This document shows positions 8,405 to 17,600 of a stretch of DNA of 36,330 nucleotides, piece after piece (positions within the stretch are counted from its first letter, which is position 1; every line of letters begins with the position of its first letter). Origin of the DNA: Mycobacterium sp. E787 (GTDB lineage Bacteria > Actinomycetota > Actinomycetes > Mycobacteriales > Mycobacteriaceae); assembly GCF_001668725.1 (NCBI RefSeq), contig NZ_LZKL01000079.1, positions 1-36,330 of the forward strand, written 5' to 3'. Position numbers and translations under genes: made by a program. The notes beneath the pieces were generated by a model that worked only from the letters and a program-made list of their open reading frames with translations, ran no database searches and had not been told where the DNA came from.

Positions 8405-9918
8405 GTGAACAGCCCTCCCAGCGCCGCGGCGGCCGGCAGCAAGACGATCATGGCCAACACCTCGAGCCATTCGACGGTCAACCGGATCAACGGCCGGAAC
8501 CGCGTCGCGGGCACCAAAAGCGCCGCGGCCAAACCCAGCGCGGCGAAGGCGACGACCAGCGCCACCGGCCAGATCAGCCCGGTCTCGAGGTTCCTCGGCC
8601 CGGTCAGCGCGTACTTGACGACACCGGCGCATACCGCCGCGCATGCCCCGCATACCAGGGCGACCGCCTGGTATTTGGCCGCAAATCCGCGGCCCTGGGT
8701 GATGAAGATGCCCACCACCAGTCCGGCCACGAGCAGGGCCAGCCACGCCCAACGGCGACCCGGCGCCAGGACGCCCCACACCGCGAAGGGCAACACCGTC
8801 GACACCCCGGCGCACAGGCCCACCTGAACCGCGTTGACCAACCGCGCCGACGCGGCGATCGCGGCCCCGCGGGCGGTGATGTCGGTCAGTTCGTCGTCCT
8901 CGTCCTCGGTTTCGTTGGCGCTCACCGGCGACACCGTGTCCACCGGCATGCCCTCGCGGCGCGCGAACAGGTCGCGTCCGGTGATGGATCCGAAGTGCGG
9001 CGGCCGCACCCTCGCCACCCACAGCGCGATCGTCGGCGCCATTCGCACCAGCACCAGCAGACCGAACAGCACGCAGATCGACAGCACCTGCACCGACACC
9101 GGCCGAAACATCCGGGCGGCGGCCACGCCGGCCATGATCCCGCACACGGTCACCACCGCCGTCGCCGCCGCGGTCTGCCACCGTTTCCGCGTCGCCACGC
9201 TGATCGCGATGGCGCCCAGGATCACGACGACCAGTCCGATCATTGCGTGCGGCGCCCCCAGCTTTCCGGGGGGCGCGCAGCTCCCCGCAACGGCAACCAA
9301 AAGCACCGTCAGCCAGGCGAATCCGCTGAACATGTCACGGCGCTGCGGCCATCCCGTGAACACGACGACCGCGGCGATGGCCAGGAGCAGCCCGACCGCG
9401 CCGCCAACGGCCGCCGGGATCAGGCTGTCGCTGACGGTCCGTTGCCGCAGTGTCAGGCCCACCACCACAGCGGCCGCCATCACCGCGATCACAATCGCGG
9501 TATGGGCGGCGGTCAGCGCCGTCACCGGAGCAAACATCCGGTCGCCGCCGTCGCGGCCGAGCCACTTGCCCATGGCCGCCAAGGCCGTCGACAGCGACTC
9601 ATACTGCGGCTCAAAGGATTCCCCATCGACCCGAGGCACCAACACCAGCGTGTCACCGTCTTGGACGCCGAGCTCGTCGAGGCTCTTGTTGACGTCCAGG
9701 CGTACCCCATTGACCTTGTGCAGCTCGTAGCTGCCCGGCGGCAGGGCCACGCCGTCGAAACCCTTGCGCTTCAGGTCGTCGCTGAGCAGCTCCACCATGC
9801 CCTCGAAGAAGCCTTCCACCGGTGTTCCCGCGGGGAACACCTGCGAGCACAGGTGCTTGTCATAGGAGATGTTGACTGCGCACCGCGCCGGGAAGGCGAC
9901 CTTGTGGGGCGACGTCAC
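8389..9918 (-). CDS. eccD2: ESX-2 channel protein EccD2
   Basis: The 509-residue protein starts with a ubiquitin-like cytosolic domain (about 10-100, ending [10 protein letters not shown]). A long hydrophobic part follows with about eleven membrane helices, which is the EccD plan. EccD dimers form the core of each ESX protomer in the inner membrane. The acidic stretch [11 protein letters not shown] lies in a loop. The GTG start overlaps the stop of the MinD-like gene (GTGA), and the end overlaps the mycP2 start. Length and neighbours match Rv3887c. Confidence 0.94.
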   Translation of the reverse strand: MTSPHKVAFPARCAVNISYDKHLCSQVFPAGTPVEGFFEGMVELLSDDLKRKGFDGVALPPGSYELHKVNGVRLDVNKSLDELGVQDGDTLVLVPRVDGESFEPQYESLSTALAAMGKWLGRDGGDRMFAPVTALTAAHTAIVIAVMAAAVVVGLTLRQRTVSDSLIPAAVGGAVGLLLAIAAVVVFTGWPQRRDMFSGFAWLTVLLVAVAGSCAPPGKLGAPHAMIGLVVVILGAIAISVATRKRWQTAAATAVVTVCGIMAGVAAARMFRPVSVQVLSICVLFGLLVLVRMAPTIALWVARVRPPHFGSITGRDLFARREGMPVDTVSPVSANETEDEDDELTDITARGAAIAASARLVNAVQVGLCAGVSTVLPFAVWGVLAPGRRWAWLALLVAGLVVGIFITQGRGFAAKYQAVALVCGACAAVCAGVVKYALTGPRNLETGLIWPVALVVAFAALGLAAALLVPATRFRPLIRLTVEWLEVLAMIVLLPAAAALGGLFTWLRH

Positions 9919-10943
9919 TGCTGGGCCCTCTCGGCGCCTGCTTCGGGCACGTACTTGTCGGCGAGCCCGGCGGTGATCTCGAAGAGCCGCAGCCGCGACT
10001 TCTTCTTCAGCTCGTGGACCGTGTCGATGATCCCGCCCTTGGCGAGGTGCGGATCGAACGGCATCACCTCCACCGTCGCGCCGACCTTGGTGAACCGCTC
10101 GGTCAAGTAGGCCAGGGCGTCCTTGTCGACGGCGCTGTCGGTGTGGTTGATGATCACGGTGCTGTGCGACACGAGCTCGTGATAGCCCTGCGCGCTGAGG
10201 AAGTCGATGGCGCGCAGTACCGGCCGGGACTGGTCCGCGGTGATGCCGGAGACGAACACCAGGGTGTCGGTGTTGTCCAGGACGGTTTTCATGACCGGGT
10301 GTTCAAGGTCGGGGGCGGTGTCGACCACCATGACGTTGTGGGTCCGCCTCAGCCGCGCCAGCACCCCGGCGAACATCGCCGGCACCAGCGGCCTCGGCTG
10401 GTCCGACGTCCGGTTGCCGGCCAGCACGTCGAGCCCGACCGCGTTCTGCCCCAGGTGTTCGCGGATGTCCGCGTAACCCTGCACGTCGGTGTCGTTGATG
10501 ATCGCGGTGTAGTCACCGGGCGGCGATTCGTCGATCCGGTCCGCCAGGGTGCCGAAGCCCGGCACCGCATCGATTGCGATCACGTTGGTGGGCCGGCATT
10601 CGCGGAACACACCCCCGATGCACGCGGCCATCGTCGACACCCCCACGCCGCCCTTGCCGGAGACCAGCGTGATGACAAATTGCCGCCGAATGTGCCTACG
10701 GATGCGTTCCTTTAATTCGCGATAATGGCGTTCGCCCGGCGATTCTCCGAGGTTTATTTTATGGAACGAAAGGCCGTAAATGAATTTCCGCCAACCCGAA
10801 CCCGGGGGAATTTTTCGGGGGGCGGCTAAATCGGTGATACGCATGGTGTCCGATACCGAATCCCGGTGGCGCACCGCTGACGGATCCCCCCGCCCAAGCC
10901 TCTCTTCGTCAAACATATTGGGGTCATTCCAAGGTGTCGTCAC
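9915..10943 (-). CDS. ESX-2 MinD/ParA-like ATPase with an altered P-loop (Rv3888c-like)
   Basis: The 342-residue protein has a [11 protein letters not shown] motif and then a MinD-type domain. The P-loop reads GKGGVGVST, so the lysine next to the Ser/Thr (normally GKS/T) is valine, while the first signature lysine is kept. Other MinD features are present: [20 protein letters not shown] and [10 protein letters not shown]. It sits between espG2 and eccD2, the position of Rv3888c in M. tuberculosis, and resembles EspI-type proteins. In ESX-1 such a protein is linked to down-regulating secretion at low ATP; a similar role here is inference. I chose the GTG at 10943 ([13 protein letters not shown]), giving a length close to the ~341 I recall for Rv3888c. 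A GTG at 10961 is also possible. Neither has a strong ribosome site. Confidence 0.85.
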   Translation of the reverse strand: MTTPWNDPNMFDEERLGRGDPSAVRHRDSVSDTMRITDLAAPRKIPPGSGWRKFIYGLSFHKINLGESPGERHYRELKERIRRHIRRQFVITLVSGKGGVGVSTMAACIGGVFRECRPTNVIAIDAVPGFGTLADRIDESPPGDYTAIINDTDVQGYADIREHLGQNAVGLDVLAGNRTSDQPRPLVPAMFAGVLARLRRTHNVMVVDTAPDLEHPVMKTVLDNTDTLVFVSGITADQSRPVLRAIDFLSAQGYHELVSHSTVIINHTDSAVDKDALAYLTERFTKVGATVEVMPFDPHLAKGGIIDTVHELKKKSRLRLFEITAGLADKYVPEAGAERAQQ

Positions 10944-11069
10944 GACCGTCGATGCTAACACGATTCGCGATAGTCCGTTTCCCCGTCCACTAAACCGCGA
11001 AGTGCATTAGAACCGAGTTGGGCTTTACCATTCCCGTGATTGGTGTAACGGACACTTTTGCGGCGTGGG

Positions 11070-11900
11070 TCAAACCACGCGCCGGTAGGAGTACCACTCC
11101 TCGCCGGCGGGCAGGTTCTGGATGAGCCGCTGCACCGCCGCACTGATGTCGCTGCGCGATCCCGGTGACAGGACCTGGTAGCGCCGCCCACCCGACGTCA
11201 TGCCTTCGACGCACAGCCGGCCGGCGGCGGTGTCGACGATGGCCACGGCCGACTCCCCGATCGCCAATCGGGCCGTTTTGTCCGGGCCGACACCGGCCTG
11301 CACCGCCACGATGGCCGCCGAGGCCGACCGCCCCGGATCGGCGGCCATGGTGACGATGTGCAGCTGGTCGACGTCCAAGCGCTGCCTGAGCAGAAATGAT
11401 TTCAGGCTGGCGGCGTCGTGCACCGACTCCAGCAGCTCCTTGGTGTCCACGGTGACCGGCCGGAGCGGCGCGGCTTCCGCCACGCCGCACAATCGCTCGA
11501 CTTGCCCCACCACGAGTTCCGTGGCCGCGGCCGCCTCGCTGGCGGTGCCGGCCGGATAGAGCCGCACGAGGTCGCCGTGGCGTTCCAACACCACCCACCA
11601 GGTGGCGAACCGGCAGATTGCCGCGCGCGTCGGATCCCGCCCCGGCACGTTGATGTGCAGCAGCAACCCGAGGTCGCGCCGCAGCAGCACGGTCAACCAT
11701 TCCCGGATCATCGGGTCCGCGTTGCCGGCCTCGTCGAGGGCACCGCAGGCTTTCAGTTCCGCGACCACCGGGTGGCGCAGCGCCAGCTCTGGGGTTTCCA
11801 GCCGAGGCAGCAACGGCCGCAGGCCGAGCTCGGGGCACAGCTGCTCGACGCCGGTCACCGCCTGCAACACCCACAGGCCGTCGATTGTCGTTGTCAGCAA
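11070..11900 (-). CDS. espG2: ESX-2 PE/PPE chaperone EspG2
   Basis: The 276-residue cytosolic protein has the EspG signature of mixed alpha/beta text, with DGLWVLQAVTGVEQLCPELG at the start and a family-like end (AGEEWYSYRRVV). Length equals EspG2 (Rv3889c) as I recall. EspG proteins bind the tip of the cognate PPE protein in a PE/PPE dimer and keep it soluble for export, so the partner here should be PPE69/PE36. The start is TTG at 11900, preceded by GAGGTG about 9-14 bases upstream; no better ATG or GTG is nearby. It is separated from esxC by 117 bases with a strong inverted repeat. Confidence 0.92.
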   Translation of the reverse strand: MLTTTIDGLWVLQAVTGVEQLCPELGLRPLLPRLETPELALRHPVVAELKACGALDEAGNADPMIREWLTVLLRRDLGLLLHINVPGRDPTRAAICRFATWWVVLERHGDLVRLYPAGTASEAAAATELVVGQVERLCGVAEAAPLRPVTVDTKELLESVHDAASLKSFLLRQRLDVDQLHIVTMAADPGRSASAAIVAVQAGVGPDKTARLAIGESAVAIVDTAAGRLCVEGMTSGGRRYQVLSPGSRSDISAAVQRLIQNLPAGEEWYSYRRVV

Positions 11901-11936
11901 GCCGCTTTCACCTCAGACAGGTCGCCGGGCACACCG

Positions 11937-11973
11937 AAGGTGGGGCACATGCGAGGCGTGGGCGCCCCACCTT
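11937..11973 (-). terminator. 10-bp perfect inverted repeat between esxC and espG2
   Basis: AAGGTGGGGC (11937-11946) and GCCCCACCTT (11964-11973) are perfect reverse complements with a 17-base loop. The minus-strand transcript from esxD-esxC reads through it before espG2. There is no clear U tract after the stem, so it may be an attenuator or an mRNA 3'-end stabiliser rather than a classical terminator. It could keep esx transcripts more abundant than the downstream genes. Confidence 0.5.
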
Positions 11974-12017
11974 GGTCTCCGCCCCTGGACACGACAGTGC
12001 CGCTGGGGCAGGCGATT

Positions 12018-12305
12018 TCAGAAAAGGTGGCTGATGTTGGTGTCGGTCTGGATCGCCGCGTCGAGCACGTGGCCGGTCGTCTGGCCGTGCTGGCGCACCG
12101 TGTCGATGAGGCCCTGCAGTCCCGACAGCATCTGGTACTGCGCGTCGAAGAACCCCGTCGCGCCGTGGCCGGCGAAGAACTCCTGCAGCGAGTTGGTCTT
12201 GTTGGCAACGTCGGCGTGAATGGCGTCGAGCTGACCGGCGCGGGAACCGACGTCGGCCGCGAAGTCGGCCACCGGGCCCGGGTTGTAAGCGATGGGGCCT
12301 GTCAT
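12018..12305 (-). CDS. esxC: ESX-2 secreted WXG100-like protein EsxC
   Basis: The 95-residue helical-hairpin protein matches EsxC (Rv3890c, 95 residues). It is the ESAT-6-like partner and should form a heterodimer with EsxD for export. The usual turn Trp-x-Gly is Phe44-Ala-Gly46 here, followed by HGATGFF, so the tryptophan is replaced by phenylalanine. There is no YxxxD/E motif in the C-terminal tail (TDTNISHLF). The ATG has AGAGGAC upstream. It lies 35 bases after esxD and is probably co-transcribed. Confidence 0.93.
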   Translation of the reverse strand: MTGPIAYNPGPVADFAADVGSRAGQLDAIHADVANKTNSLQEFFAGHGATGFFDAQYQMLSGLQGLIDTVRQHGQTTGHVLDAAIQTDTNISHLF

Positions 12306-12340
12306 GGTGATGTCCTCTCTGAAGCGAAATGGGTTGGCAG

Positions 12341-12664
12341 TTAAGCGAGGTTTTGTGCGGAGCCGCCGAACAGCGCGCGGAACGCGTGCTGTGAATCGGC
12401 CTCGTGGGCTTCCATCAGGGCCGCGGCCTGCTTGAGGCCCTCGGCCAGGCGGGTGCCGCCCGTCAAGACCTTGTTGAGGTCGTTGGAAACTTCGGACGCC
12501 GTCATGTGAGAGGCGACGACCGCGTCGCCGGACCAGGTGGACGGATTCATGACATTTTCTTGGTTGGCCAAGTAGCCCTGCGCGATCGCGATCGCGTGTT
12601 CCATGTGCGCTTGAATCGCATCGCTGGTGCTTCGCAGCACGTTGGCATCGACAACAATTGACAC
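12341..12664 (-). CDS. esxD: ESX-2 secreted WXG100 protein EsxD
   Basis: The 107-residue protein carries the canonical turn Trp44-Ser-Gly46 (PSTWSGDAV) between two helices and matches EsxD (Rv3891c, 107 residues). It is the CFP-10-like partner of EsxC. Unlike CFP-10, I find no YxxxD/E export signal in its C-terminal tail (EAHEADSQHAFRALFGG). The GTG start at 12664 has a very good AAGGAG site 9 bases upstream. The 125 bases upstream (to the PPE69 stop) are relatively AT-rich on the coding strand and contain a run like AATAAAGAAAAA. They may hold a promoter for the esx pair, but I see no clear -35/-10 pair. Confidence 0.93.
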   Translation of the reverse strand: MSIVVDANVLRSTSDAIQAHMEHAIAIAQGYLANQENVMNPSTWSGDAVVASHMTASEVSNDLNKVLTGGTRLAEGLKQAAALMEAHEADSQHAFRALFGGSAQNLA

Positions 12665-12789
12665 GGTTGATTTCTCCTTATCCGGTTAGGCGTTTTTCTT
12701 TATTGTGTTGTTCCCGTTGGTTTCTCGGGTTGCGTCGAAGTGTATGGCGGCCGTCCCGATGTGTCGATTCACCCTGTGAGCAGGCCTTT

Positions 12790-13989
12790 TCAGAGTCTCT
12801 CGTCGACCACGCGCACCGTCGCGGGTTGCTCGTTCTTCTTGTGCGACCCGCCGTGGCCGCCGGCCGCATGGCCCACCGGCATGCCGCCGACTCCGGTGCC
12901 GCCGGCCGCCGGCGTTGTCGTCGTCGGGGACCGCACCGACTCGACGCCCAGTGCCCCACTGGGACGTAGCCCGACCGGGCGCCCACTGCTGCCGGGCTCG
13001 AACGCGCTGACCGGGCGAGTGAAGGTGGTCGCGGGCACACCGGCGCCGCCGAGCGAGGCCCCGCCACCGCCGACACCGGCCGCCGCACTCGGCGCCGCGG
13101 ACACCGCGCTGACCGCCGAGGCGGGTGCCCCCGCGCCCGCACCCAGTGCGCCCGGATTGGCGAACATGCCCATCATCGATTGCAGCGGCTGCATCGCGCT
13201 CATCGGCGCCTGCATCAGCTGCGACGGCGCCTGCAGCGCCTGCGGGACCGCACCCATCATCGACTGCAGCGGTTGCATGAAGGTGCTCACCTGGCCGCCC
13301 ATGTCCGGGTCGCCCGACGCCGCCTGGCCGGCACCCTGCGTACCCGTCTGGACTCCCTGGAACGCGGCGCGCATCCCGTCGCCCGCCGCCGCATCGCCGG
13401 CCGCCTGCCCGACCGTCGCCGCCGCTTCCGCCGGGGCGGCGGGTGAGGCGCCCATGGTCGCCAGCGGAGGCGGGATCGCCAGGCTTTCGGCCAGCCCGGC
13501 GAGAATGGCACCGTAACTGGCGCCGACCGCGGAGTTGTTGGGCCACATCACGCCGAAGTACTCCGTGTCGAGCGAGATGATCCGCGGCGTCAGCGTCCAC
13601 AGCACGCTGGGATTGGCGATGTTGTCGGCCGCCTCCTCGTCACGGTTGGCGTTGCACTCCGGCGCCGGACGCATGGCGGCGTTGGCCATCTGGTAGGCCG
13701 AGATCGCGGCCGCGACCACCGCCGGCTTGACGTCGACCCAGCCGGCCAATCCGTGCAGCGACGCGTTGAGCGCGGTGGCGCTCGCGGCCGAACCCGCCGA
13801 CCCCACCCCGGTCCAGCTTGCGGAGGTCACGACGGTATTGATCATCGACGCGCTGGCCGAAGCGTGGTGACTGGCGCCCAAGGCCGTCCAGGCGGCTTGG
13901 TTGGCCAACATGGTGGCCACGCCGGTCCCGGTCTTGAGCAGAAGGTCGTTGGCTTCGGGTGGACGCGCCGCCCACCCCGGATCGGGCAT
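12790..13989 (-). CDS. PPE69: PPE family protein, PPE69-like
   Basis: The 399-residue protein has Pro-Pro-Glu at 10-12 and an N-terminal helical PPE domain of about 170 residues, including RIISLDTEYFGVMWPNN. A Gly/Ala/Pro-rich, Met-Gln-rich tail follows (repeated MQPLQSMMG units) and ends KKNEQPATVRVVDERL. Length equals PPE69 (Rv3892c) as I recall. It should pair with PE36 and be recognised by EspG2, then be exported or surface-exposed through ESX-2. The ATG follows the PE36 stop by 9 bases with no good ribosome site, suggesting translational coupling. Confidence 0.92.
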   Translation of the reverse strand: MPDPGWAARPPEANDLLLKTGTGVATMLANQAAWTALGASHHASASASMINTVVTSASWTGVGSAGSAASATALNASLHGLAGWVDVKPAVVAAAISAYQMANAAMRPAPECNANRDEEAADNIANPSVLWTLTPRIISLDTEYFGVMWPNNSAVGASYGAILAGLAESLAIPPPLATMGASPAAPAEAAATVGQAAGDAAAGDGMRAAFQGVQTGTQGAGQAASGDPDMGGQVSTFMQPLQSMMGAVPQALQAPSQLMQAPMSAMQPLQSMMGMFANPGALGAGAGAPASAVSAVSAAPSAAAGVGGGGASLGGAGVPATTFTRPVSAFEPGSSGRPVGLRPSGALGVESVRSPTTTTPAAGGTGVGGMPVGHAAGGHGGSHKKNEQPATVRVVDERL

Positions 13990-13998
13990 GGGTGTCGC

Positions 13999-14298
13999 TT
14001 ACAGCCCGAGCGTCAACGCGCGCGCGGCCTCGGTGGCGGTGTAGACGCAGGCCGCGATGTTCTGCGTTCCGGCGAACAATCCCCGCTGCACCGCGTGCTC
14101 CTGCACCACGCCCAGGTAGGCACCCCCGCATGCGTTCAGTGCCGCGGCGAAGAGAGCCGAGTCAGGGTCATTGCCCATGGGCGTGGTGCCCAGCAGCGCC
14201 GGCGCGGCCGCCGCGGCCGCCCCCTCGACCTCGGCGCTGACGGCCGATTCGGCCCCGGCTGAGCTCAAAACAGCTTCCGGCGGTACGACAAACGACAT
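13999..14298 (-). CDS. PE36: PE family protein, PE36-like
   Basis: The 99-residue protein begins MSFVVPPEAVL, with Pro-Glu at 7-8, and forms the two-helix PE domain only, with no extra C-terminal domain. The tail contains Tyr86-Thr-Ala-Thr-Glu90, a match to the YxxxD/E export signal of type VII substrates. It should pair with PPE69 next door. A strong ribosome site (GGAGGG) sits a few bases before the ATG. It is first in the PE36-PPE69-esxD-esxC group and follows a 331-base gap after eccC2, so it probably has its own promoter. The recalled length of Rv3893c is shorter (77 residues). Confidence 0.92.
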   Translation of the reverse strand: MSFVVPPEAVLSSAGAESAVSAEVEGAAAAAAPALLGTTPMGNDPDSALFAAALNACGGAYLGVVQEHAVQRGLFAGTQNIAACVYTATEAARALTLGL

Positions 14299-14629
14299 AT
14301 TTCCCTCCGAACGATCTCGCAGCCGATCCCTGCGAATGCGGGCAAGTCTAGTGCCTGAACGCAGATCGCGTATTCACAATTTTTATCCGCAGATCTCGCT
14401 GGTAGCAATTCACCAACCGGCGGCGCCCAGCGCGCAATTGTACTTGCGTCTAATTAATGCCACTGGCACCCCAAATATCGCTATTGCCACTCCCGTAACG
14501 CGTCACCCAAGGTTGCGTCCGGGGCGCCGACAAGTGCTGGGAGGTTGCCAGTTCAGCACCGGTCTAACTGAAATTGGCATTTTCACCCGCCGACCGCATT
14601 CGGCCGTAATGGGACCCAACTTGCGCCGA
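14299..14629 (-). promoter_or_regulatory. 331-base intergenic region upstream of PE36, probable promoter region
   Basis: No gene is seen here. The stretch is clearly richer in A and T than its neighbours, for example around 14381-14391 and 14449-14460. A TAGACT on the minus strand (14350-14345) could be a -10 box, about 47 bases before the PE36 start, but no good -35 is visible. Such AT-rich gaps next to PE/PPE genes are typical binding places for Lsr2 or EspR; that is inference. Confidence 0.4.
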
Positions 14630-17600
14630 CTATTTCGCGGCGATCGCGGACGGCATACCGACCAAAATCCCCTCGACGTCGGCTTCGTCCGTCACCAACA
14701 ATCCGCGCCCCGGCGGCAAGGCTTGAGCGCGAAGAAGCCGGTTGATCTTGTTTTGCGGATCGTTGTCCATATAAAGCTGCGCGACCTTCGCCGACGTTTG
14801 ATAGCGCATCCACGGGTCCATCTGCAGCGTCGCCCAGTTGGTGCTGTTGCGGGTGGTGAAAACGTGCAGCCCGATCTGGCGCGCGCGTTCCATCAGCATC
14901 CACAGCGCCGCCCCGACGGGAGCCGTCGCGGGATAACTCTGCGCCTGCGCCGGCCGCAGGTCTTGGACGTCGTCGATGAGCACGAAATGCCGAGTCCCTT
15001 CCCATGGCTTGAGCGCGCGCAACTCCTCCTGGCTCAGGCCCTTGGGTGGCAGCCGCGGCAGCAGGATCTCCTGGGCGAGCTCGGTGATGACGCGGTCGAT
15101 CTCGTCCTGGTCGTAGGCGTAGGCACGCACGTAACCGGGTGCATGCAGGTCACGCAACCCGTGCGGGGCGGCCTTGGGGTCGATCAGCGTGAGCTGGGCC
15201 TCCTCCGGGCTGAACCGGCTCATCACCGCCTCGCCGATGGCGACCAGCGACAAGCTCTTGCCGCAGCCCTGCCGGCCCAGAATCATCAGGCCCGGGCTCT
15301 CCGCCAGCCGGAGGGGAACCGGGCCCAGCTGATGACGCTCGCCGATCGCGAACGCGATCGACAGATCGTCCGCGGCGGCGTGGGCAGCCAGGATCGCGCT
15401 CAGCTCAACGCGTTCCGGTAGCCGCTGCAGGACCGCGTGCTTGGTGACGCCGGCGACTTCGGCGACACGGGCGCCGACGCCCGGGGTGTCCACCAGCGTG
15501 CGGGTGGCGGGATCGACCACCACGGGAACGCCGACCAACAGTTCGTGCAGCGAGTCCGTCAGACCGAACCCTGGGCGGTCCAATGTTCGCCGGGCCGCCT
15601 CGCGCGACTCGATCGCCGACTGGCCCATCTGGCTCTCCCCCGGTTCGGCGAGCCGCAATTGGATTCGCGCGGTGGCGTTTTGCAAGAGCTTCTGCCGCTG
15701 CCCGTGAATCCAGCCACCGGCGCTGCACATCACGTGCACCCCGTATTCGGGACCGCGGCTGCTGAGCGAGATGATGCGATCGCCCAGCATCATGTCTTTC
15801 GTGTAGAGGTCGTCGTAGTCGTCGACCACGACGAAGACGTCGCCGAACGGATCATTGGGATCGGTGCCGCCCAGGCCGTCGCTGCCAGGCCCGAAACGCC
15901 GTTCCCGGAAACCGTCGAGATCGATGTTGGCGCGGCGGAATGCGTCCTCACGGGCATCGATCAACGCGTCCATGCTGCTCAAGATCCGCTCGATGCCCTC
16001 GGTGTCCTTGGGCGACACGATGTCCGCGATGTGTGGCAGCGACCCGATCTGCGCCATGGTCGCCCCGCCGACGCAGAAGAATGTCACCCGCGACGGGGTG
16101 TACATCATTGCCGCCGAGCACATCAGCGTCATCAGCGTGGTGGTCTTGCCGCGCTGCTTGGCCCCCACCACGATGATGTTGCTGCGCAGCGCGTCGATGG
16201 AATGCACGACCTGTTTGGATTCCTCGGGGATGTCCATGACGCCCACCGGGAACACCAGGCCCGGGTTGCGGCCGTAGTCGACGTGCCAGGGCTTGCCGCG
16301 CCACCCGGCCACCACCGCATCGACGGGCTCGGGATTCTCCAGTGGCTCCAGCCACGGCCGCCGCGGCGCCCGGTGCGGCACGGTGTGCAACGACTCCCGC
16401 AGCACGTCGACGATCTTCTTTTTCTTGAAACCGTCCTCGTGCAAAAGGAATTCGTCGGGTTCCTCGTCGGCCGCCGACGCGGCTTCCAGCGCGGCGGCGT
16501 CGGCCTCGTCCAGCGGCTGGTATTGCCAGTTGTAGAGCCGGGGCTGCGTCAAGGTCATGTCGACGGTCCTGACCACCTCGGCCTTCTTCGGCACGATGAA
16601 GGGCGCCGACAAATAGAAGCAGCGGAACGGCTCCAGGTCACGCGGGCCCACCTTCAGCAGCGCGAAGCCGTTTTCCTTCGACGGCAGGTGGTAGGCGGCG
16701 TCGGTGCCGATCACCTCACGGCTGTCATCGCCCGATTCGGCGCGCAGCGCGATCCGGAATGCGATGTTGGACTTGACTTTTTGCAGGGACGACAGGTCGA
16801 GCCGTTGCCCACCCAGCATGAAGAAGACGTTGGCGCCGCGACCCTCCTGACCGATGTGAATGATCAGGTTGATCCACTTGTCGTGGTTGGCGAACAGCTC
16901 GAGATATTCGTCGACGATTACCAGCAGCACCGGCACGGGCGGGAGATCGCGTCCGGCAAGGCGGATCTCCTCGTAGTCGTTGGCGTCGCGGGCGCCCACC
17001 GACGTGAAAAGTTCGTAGCGCTGCTTGATTTCACCGTCGATGACCCTGCGCATGCGCTCGGCCAGGTGTCGCTCGTCCTTGCCGAGGTTCGACAGGGCGG
17101 CCACCACGTGCGGGATGCCCAGGATGTCCTGGGCCGCCGACTCGAATTTCATGTCGACGAAGATGACGTTGAACGTCTCCGGTGAATGTGTGAGCGCGAT
17201 GCCGTAGACCAGCGACAGGAAGAACTCCGACTTGCCCGAGCCGCTGGTGCCGATGACCACCGAGTGGAAACCGAAGCCGCCGAAGTCCTTTGCGCGGATG
17301 ATGACGTTCTGCAACTCACCGTTCGGTTTGGCGCCCACCGGGATCTCGCACCACCGCTCGTCGCCGCGGCCGCGCCGCTCGGCCCACAGTCGGTCCACGT
17401 CCAAATCGCGCGGGTCACTGATTCCCAGTGCGCGCAATAACTCTGCGGCTCCGCTGGCGGCGTCGGCGATTTCGGTGCTGCTGGTCGGCGACCACCGGGC
17501 CATCGCGCGCGCATACCGGTAGGCGCGCGGGATCGACAGTTGGTCGGCGTGCGCGAAGAACTTGCCCCCCGCGCGCAGCAGCGGTGCGGGACGGCCATCG

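Noticed and set aside
15437..17185. 582-codon open frame opposite eccC2
   Set aside because: Antisense to three intact EccC2 ATPase motifs; composition typical of shadow frames.
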